Source: Spisula solida
Lineage: Eukaryota > Mollusca > Bivalvia > Venerida > Mactridae
Reading direction: 5' to 3'
Length of the DNA: 64,000 nt
Assembly (NCBI GenBank): GCA_947247005.1
Contig: OX365956.1
Location: 15,334,089-15,398,088, forward strand
Positions 57,086 to 64,000 of the stretch are shown here, in pieces. Below the pieces are notes generated by a model that was not told the DNA's origin, did no database searches, and was given only the letters and a program-made list of their open reading frames with translations. The position numbers were made by a program, and so were the translations under genes. The first letter of the stretch is position 1; every line of letters begins with the position of its first letter.

Positions 57086-59702
57086 AATGATCACAATTTC
57101 CGATTTACATCTGACAACAATATGTCTGAAATTATGTCACGACAGATCAACATAATCAGACTGAGTTAATGAAATGAAACGTTCCATATGAAGATTAAAC
57201 TATTCAATCCAAACATGCACATACAATATTCGAAGCCATACAGAAACGGTGGTAGATCCAAGCCACGCACACAAAACAGGCACAGAAGGAACTATTCGTG
57301 TCCGCCGAAAAGGATATTTCAGGTTAACTGAATATCACAATGAATGACACATTGCATGACATTACGTTTTTCCGAGATTATGTTATTGTGTAAATTAATA
57401 TAAAGTAGTTTCAGAAGCTGACATTTTTCTCCCAACAGACGTAGTCAATTTGAACAGGCAACAAATGAGTTATGCAGAAATGTTTGTTTATTAAATGTAA
57501 AACCCATACATTACCAAGATAACCGTGAACATAGATGGTTGACTATTCGATATATGGTCAAACAACTATCACGTTGTCATGACAATGCAAAGAAAATTGA
57601 AATACAAATGTATCAGGAAATGATCAAACAATCTTATTAAACCCGAATGATGTGATATAATTTTGTAAGAAGAAGACAGAATATGACGATTGGTTAATTA
57701 CAATGTATCAACGAATCATCAGTTTCCTAGTATCCGAATATTTGCGGACTTTGATTGTGAACTTGTCGGGTTTTACTGTTGGAACATTAGAGATGTATAT
57801 GTAGTGTCATCTACAAACTGTATAATTGGCTTTTAAATATTGGCATTATAACATATTGTCGTACACTGAGCGGCATTGAAACAAACGCAACAAGTAACCA
57901 AATCTCATACATGTAGGTGTGCATGTATATATTTACCTATACGGCCTAGACGTGTTTTTTTTTGCTGAAAGTTGCAATATACATAGCGAAGATATGTGGA
58001 ATCGCAAACAAATTGATTTATTTTAATCCGATAACACTTTTCAAGATCACAACAAACACATTAGGACATAAGCAAAAAATACGTTATAAATTTTGTGCCG
58101 TGTGTCCTTCGGCGGCGTTTGTCAGGAAGCTAATGTAAGTGTGCACATTTTATGCTGATATAGTTCCTTTATCACGGAGACACAAATAAAGCAAACAATG
58201 ATACATATCATGCCCAATTTAGGTAGAAAAAAGTTGACTGTTACCCAATGAACGTCTAATCCGAATTATTTCCCCTTGATTATAAGATAGTAGTGCACCG
58301 TATTGTGAGGTAATCCTTAAAACGCATTTTTAAAAGTTAACGACCACCATATTGTTGTGAGGTAAACCCCCTTTTTGTGTTGTTAATTTAATTTGTCGAT
58401 CAATTGAATCATCCGATTAATAAAATATTCACACCAACCCTTAAAATTCTTGTGTCATTTTTCGGTTTTTGCCGCTGTATTGAATTTAGTTTGGGAGAAT
58501 ATCGAATTAATGTTCCTGTTCAATTAATAGCACACACACAAAAGTTCATTCAGAAATATATTTTTAACTTAAAAGCTTAACTAGATTTCATTAGTGATGC
58601 GCTTTCAAAGCCGCTCAGTGTAATTAATAAAAAAGAGACTGTGGTATTCAACTATTGTGAAATTTCCAATACCCAATTGTACGAGAAAATGAACTTAACC
58701 CTAATATAACTCCTGTTTGGCAATCGTGGTAGTTTTATAACATTAACTATGATTGACGAGTCTGTTAAGAAAATAACGAGACATAATCTGTCTTCACATT
58801 GTCTTTTCTGGACAGTTTGGTCAATTTCGGTGAATACGAATGAAGTTAAATTGTGTATTCTGCTAATGGATAGATCACACATGAAAATAATTGATACAAT
58901 ATGAGTTAATTCAGAGTGACTAGAACGTTACTGTATACGAAAACATTAGACCATGTGTTCTAAATTGCGGAGGTAGCAAATGTGTATGTAGATCGGAGGA
59001 CATACTTACATGTATACACCATGCTGCGTATAAAAATGTTTTTTATAAATATTTAAGGAGATGAGGTATACTCTCTAGTAATCATAACTTAAATAAAATA
59101 ATTATATTTATAATTTCTTTATTGAGTTTCATCTGTATGCATCTGAATATGTAATTTGCTGAAACCGGAATAGCTAGCGGTCTATCGATTATTTCAACCA
59201 TGACCCCGGATATTCTAAAACCTCTTCTAAAGAATTTGCATTAGATTCAATCACAATTATACATGGGATTATCAATTTATAACTAGAAAATGCGTGTAAT
59301 TTCGTTATGATCCTTTCGATTTTACTCAAACCTAAGCTAGAAGTAATAACATACATTAGGAATGTTTGCCTGTCTGTATAGTCATGATTACAGCCACGTT
59401 TTACTAAAATGTTTGGTTTCTAAGGTAACTCTCGATACACCTAGCCGGGGCATTTCGCTGATTTTTCACAGTTTTCACGCAAAAACAACCCTCACAGTTT
59501 CCATGTTAGCAAGAGCAATGTGATGAAAATTGCCTTACTGATGGTGATATTAATCACGGGTTGTATTGGCATTCGTTATGTCACACTCGTGTTATCGTTC
59601 CATGATATGAATAATGACGGACGACAAAAGATTATCATTAAAATATTTAATTTTGAAGGAAACGAGTAATAATGAAATTGTGCACTATATAATATACATT
59701 AA

Positions 59703-60152
59703 TACACTTGTTACTATATATAGTAACACAAATAAGCCTATTTGCGGCTGATTATGGCCATCACGTGATTGATTATCGGCTATCCGCCCGGTCCGCAATC
59801 TCATAATCATAATCGGACCGGTTGAACGAGCGCACGTTACATTATCCATGTAAACATGACGTCACGTTGGAGCCAAAATGACGTTACGTTGCTCATATGC
59901 CAGCTTTCTTTGCCAATTTTATTCACACTAAGTGCATTTTATTGGTTATCTACATCAGTAATATTTACGTTATTTGTTCTTCATAGATATTCTGAAATCG
60001 AACAATTGTATTAAAGACTTTAATACACTTCAGAGCCTGGCCGGAAGTTGATAATCCGCCCGGTATGAATAATCACCCTCGGGCTGAAGCCCTCGAGGTG
60101 ATTATTCATTTTCCGGGCGGATAATCGCCTTCCTGCCCATCTGTGTCGTGTA
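59703..60152. mobile_element. 450-bp element at a TTAA site, with a strong inner hairpin
   Basis: TTAA flanks both ends (59699-59702 and 60153-60156); copy A has a single CATTAATCC there (about 44055). Tips are TACAC..GTGTA. Near the right end a long hairpin pairs GATAATCCGCCCGG..GAATAATCACC with GGTGATTATTC..CCGGGCGGATAATC around CTCGGGCTGAAGCCCTCGA. A TTAA target is typical of piggyBac-type elements. No protein is encoded. Confidence 0.85.
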
Positions 60153-60245
60153 TTAATCTCTAATTAATCATTTCGTGATCATGCTAAACCCAAATCTTAA
60201 ATTTGTGTACATAACAACATAGTAAAAATGAACTCAAAAATGACT

Positions 60246-60413
60246 AGTGATCTAGCACAAAGAGCCTGTATCGTGACGTCGACGTCAGAACTATGCTCGA
60301 TAATGTTGGAAGTTCTGAACGAAATTCCTAAGGATGACTATCGAAAGTCTTTGTTCAACTTAGTATCTCATTTGCGAAGACTTATAGATATTGAAGGAGA
60401 ATAATCTGAAAAT
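60246..60413 (+). pseudogene. Transposase-tail-like frame, copy B, 55 codons
   Basis: ATG-started frame MTSDLAQRACIVTSTSELCS, IMLEVLNEIPKDDYRKSLFN, LVSHLRRLIDIEGE then TAA. It aligns without gaps to the copy A frame at 44122-44279. Resembles a mariner-group transposase C-terminus; see copy A. Confidence 0.45.
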
Positions 60414-62367
60414 ACTTAAAATATATTAATACACTAGGGCCGAGGGAATGTGATCGTCCAATTGTTCATGTATATAGTTAAATTCTGAATTACGTTAAAA
60501 GTGCAAAAGTGACGTTGCCCGCCTACCGGTTTCTTAAGTCGGCATAAATGGTCCAAAGAATTTATTTTTCGATATATTTGAATACGTTTTCGTACATGCT
60601 TTTATAATATAATAATTTATCTATCAACCACCATATAAAATATGTTTAGAAAATAGCATGTAATGGCAAAGTTATAAGCATTTGCTCGTTATATATTGAT
60701 CATCCCTCTTAAATCATGAATTTTCAATTTTTTTACCTTCTACAATCTTCTAGCGCATAACAGAAATGATTATATAGTATACATGTAGTAAAGTAAAGTA
60801 CACGACAATGATGTATCACGACTTTCTCGTAAGTGTTTTCACTTGAAATTGTAAATTCGAGTCAAAATGCTTCAGTTAATGTTTATTTATTGACTGGTAT
60901 TGCGTGGTAACCGTTTAATAGCTTCTAAAAGATAATGATCCGGGATTCAATCATGTATAATACAGACAGAAGAGTCATGTTTCACAAAGTCAATTACGAA
61001 TTACCATCGCCTTTCTAGTAGTTATAGTGTCAACCAACGCATCTCAACAACTCTCTCTTCGGCGCCTCCTGCAATTCGTTGACATCTGTATTTTGTGTGA
61101 TGGTGGGTGTTTTTTTCCAGCCCTTATAAATTACATGCATATTTAGTTTTGTTACTTTTTATTTAATTACTGGCAGCAACAAATGACAACACCTCTGTTT
61201 TTACAAAAGCACGTATTTCCCCATCAACTCCTACATGTAATGATCCGTTGGATGAGATTGCCCTAATATTGGTTCAAAATGTACCAGTGAATGTGGTCAC
61301 GTAAAGGAGGTATTATCTGTGCATGTAACAACATATATATATTATGAAAATGTGGTAGATTGTTTTGCTTGTGTCGGTCGGTCATCTAATATTGATTTGG
61401 AAGGCAGTACTGAAGATTACGAATTTCAAGCTGTCGAAAAGCATAATTAATTAGTTTCCGCAATCAAAGCTGAATGTCCTAGATGAATGACCCAGTTCCA
61501 ACAGTTAAACGGCTTCAATATCAAGTTTTAGCTGTCAGAACTCCTACAAAAGAAGACAATTAAAACGTGTCATTCAAGAATGCTTTATCTCATGATCGCA
61601 AGTTCTTAGTTTTCAAATATGTCTACAATAAGTCTTAAAGTGTCCTACAATTCCATTCGCTTGGGAGATGAAATGCTCGATTTGTAAATTGTACGATTGG
61701 CCTTACCCCTAATTAGATTACACGGGACTTTCATTTGTTTACTGCGTGACAATGATTTTTGATTAAGACACCTTGGAGAAAATTTTGTAATTCAGTATCA
61801 CATTAAACTTTACAGTCGTTTTCACTAATCAGTCCTACTTGACAGCGTCATGATACTACGTTAAGGCGATAATGTAATTAGTCTTTGCTACGGGCACTAT
61901 CGCAAGTACATTTCACAAAACATCTAAACTACATTATTTGTACCACGCCAAGTTTAATTTACATGTAAACACCACTGTCACGAGCAATATTTACATATCA
62001 TGATATTTCGGAGCCCAATTCCGGAAAACATTTAACGAATAGGTTTTTATAGGTCTGGGAACGTACCCGCAACCAGCTAATAAATAGTTGGTCGATCGTT
62101 TCAATAATTTAAAACAACATGAGTTGTACGAAGAAGTTCAGTGACAGTTTGATCTGAGAAATCGCGGTATTCGAACGGTCTTTGCGAGGAGAATGCAAAT
62201 ATACATGTCAGTAACCTCGAAAGCCGGATGTTTAATATATTTTGTTGAAAAATATATGTGTAGCATTGACAAATACCATGCTGTGATGTAAATAAAAGAC
62301 GCCGTATCTACGGCGGTGATCCATTTATAAGTTTGCATTTGTTCAAGAAAAAGTTCGTATTTGAAAC

Positions 62368-62652
62368 ATGTTTGATGTTAACAAAAAAAGGTATTGGAAT
62401 AATGTTATTTGTATGTTCCTGATAAAGTTCTATTCATTCAATCGTTCACGTTCCGGTGTTTGTATTGTTTTGAAAAATGATTACGTAGGCTTCCCACGTA
62501 TCTATACCATGTTTTTTTCTAAAAGGATGAAAGAAAAATATTTCAACGAGAACAAAGAATGTCAATATGCATCTATTATCAATTGTCAGCATCTTTTCTG
62601 TTTGAATAAACGCAGAGTAAAAAAGCACTGTTATATGCGTTTGCCATGTTAA
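62368..62652 (+). other. Plus-strand frame paired with 46293-46484
   Basis: 94 codons, MFDVNKKRYWNNVICMFLIK and following, ending HLFCLNKRRVKKHCYMRLPC. It is longer at both ends than its partner, because copy A has TAG for the W codon and TGA after HVF. No domain recognised. Confidence 0.3.
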
Positions 62653-63125
62653 AAACACAAATTACATTAAATTTGTAGATCCTCGAATTCAACTAGTACG
62701 TACCAATTGATCAAATTGTAATGTGAAAGTATTCACCAATTCAGTTAATTGACAAAACATTACGTTATTCTAATATAAAAGCCGACCAAAGTTTTGTGAA
62801 CAAACGTTCTTGTCAAATGGGAAGAACTAAGTAAACTGTTGGTATTGGAATGCTTCCGTACTTAGTTATTTCGACTGCGTACGAACATGGATAGGTTAGG
62901 TTAAATAAAGGAATAAATCAAACAAATACCAAACAAAAGTCAATATTACCGACGAGTCAGAAAGGCGATATACGATTATGTTAGCGTACAGACCAAGGCG
63001 AGTATGCGACACACTTGCAGGAGCAATTAATCAAATAAAAGTCAACTTTAGTGACGATACAGAAAGTGGACACTACACTTTTGTCAGGATCAAGATCTGC
63101 TCACATTTAGCTATGTTTGAAACGC

Positions 63126-64000
63126 GTGCCCCAACATGGCAGCACCATATGTAAGCCGATGCAGCTTATTTTCGGTATTTAAAACGAACACCGACAGTAT
63201 ATCCTATAGAAGACTTAAAGAGAAACACCTTATTATTTTACTTGGTCAAACCAAAATCATATTGACTGTTTTGACGTCACATAAAATGGGGTTCCTCTAT
63301 TTTATTTTTTGACGTGACGCTTGTAATGAAACGGCAACTAGCTATAATGGAAATACTCGGCTAAAATGTTTATTCATGCATATCCATTCACGATTAATAT
63401 GTAATGTACAATTGTTAATTGACCGAATAAAAATGCAAATCCAAAAGTCCAAGGAAATTTACTAGGACTCCAAAACATTTTTTTTTCGGATTAGCCGCCG
63501 CAAAGCACGAACACCGACAAGCCGTCTACGAGCTCAGATGGAAATATTTAATACAACAGCGCTTTATATGCTACACCACTTAATAAATTAAATCAGGCTA
63601 TAAGTATACTACAAACCCAGCTATTTCTGATTACATCGATAATAGAAGACAAATATCGTCTAGTTTGCAGTCAAAAGGAGCTGTCAGTCGTCTAATACCA
63701 TATGCTAATAGCTCCACTTGACTGTAAACGGACTATTTGAGATTGCAAGACACACAGCGTGTGATCATTTAAAATAAAATATTAGGACTGCCAAAGACAT
63801 ACTCACGTCCGTTTGTTCTGAACATGGTTGATGTTTTTGTATTTTTCCAAACAAAAAACAATTTGCTTTTTAAATTGATTATATTCTTTTATTCTACATG
63901 TAACAAGCATTATTACATAATAGCTACTTTCAGGCTAATCAGTCTAGAAACTCTCTGACGAAGTATTTGCTTAGTTAAATAGTATTTTGACATGCTCGAC
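63126..64000. other. Right-end sequence with one short Kozak-like frame
   Basis: At 63136 CCCCAACATGGCAGCACC opens a 58-codon frame (MAAPYVSRCSLFSVFKTN and following) to TGA. The start context is good and GTAAGC follows the fifth codon as a possible donor, but nothing else supports a gene. The rest of the stretch shows no feature. Confidence 0.3.

Larger units (their letters stand above)
50565..63125. repeat. Segmental duplication copy B (about 12.6 kb)
   Basis: Collinear partner of copy A, same orientation. Between about 51.0 and 53.4 kb it carries extra sequence: a piece of the 31.3 kb block, a TIR element and a diverged internal repeat at 52.48-52.97 kb. Homology ends near TTTAG[T/C]TATGTTTGAAA (46.98/63.12 kb). 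Confidence 0.9.

Overview
This window is eukaryotic, AT-rich (roughly two thirds A+T by eye) and mostly non-coding. It holds one clearly resolvable multi-exon gene, long introns with GT..AG junctions, many short transposon-like elements with terminal inverted repeats (TIRs), and tRNA-derived repeats. Several repeats are types I recognise from bivalve and other mollusc genomes: a GTATACCCCC block with a GACAGACAGACC tract, tandem TTTGACCTTGACC blocks with 'AAGTTTCATGCAATTC' text, and the AGGTCA/GACCTTTGACCT 'GGTCATCTACTGGTGATGACC' repeat. I therefore infer a bivalve-like mollusc nuclear chromosome. That placement rests on recognition, not on a search.

0-6 kb: gene-free sequence with a palindromic MITE, a tRNA-Ser-like relic and mollusc-type repeats. 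6.0-19.4 kb, minus strand: a complete ten-coding-exon gene for an SLC22-type (organic cation/anion/carnitine transporter-like) major facilitator. The ten exons join in frame to 543 codons plus stop with every family signature in place. Its introns carry a roughly 1.9 kb TIR element, a 34-bp minisatellite (16 units), a 160-bp tandem duplication, and two unexplained coding-like exons whose splice phases fit the host gene. A TATA-like box and a palindromic cluster of TGACGTCA sites flank its first exon.

19.4-32.7 kb: a relic zone. It holds a second copy of the palindromic MITE, a fold-back element with mariner-type transposase remains, an isolated duplicate of SLC22 exon 9 with intact splice sites, several lone coding-like minus-strand exons, small local duplications, and a tRNA-derived SINE.

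33-47 kb and 50.5-63.1 kb: two diverged direct copies of one block of about 12-14 kb. Shorter duplicated pieces (25.8, 29.3, 30.6, 32.9 kb against 31.4, 48.8, 49.4, 49.8 kb) lie to the left. No conventional gene is visible in the duplicated block. At least five transposon-like insertions are present in one copy and absent from the other, so the paralogous empty site shows the element ends and target-site duplications directly. Two short reading frames stay open between the copies: one with no length change, one with only triplet-sized indels.

The only gene whose function I can state is the SLC22 transporter. Everything else is repeats, relics and candidate exons.
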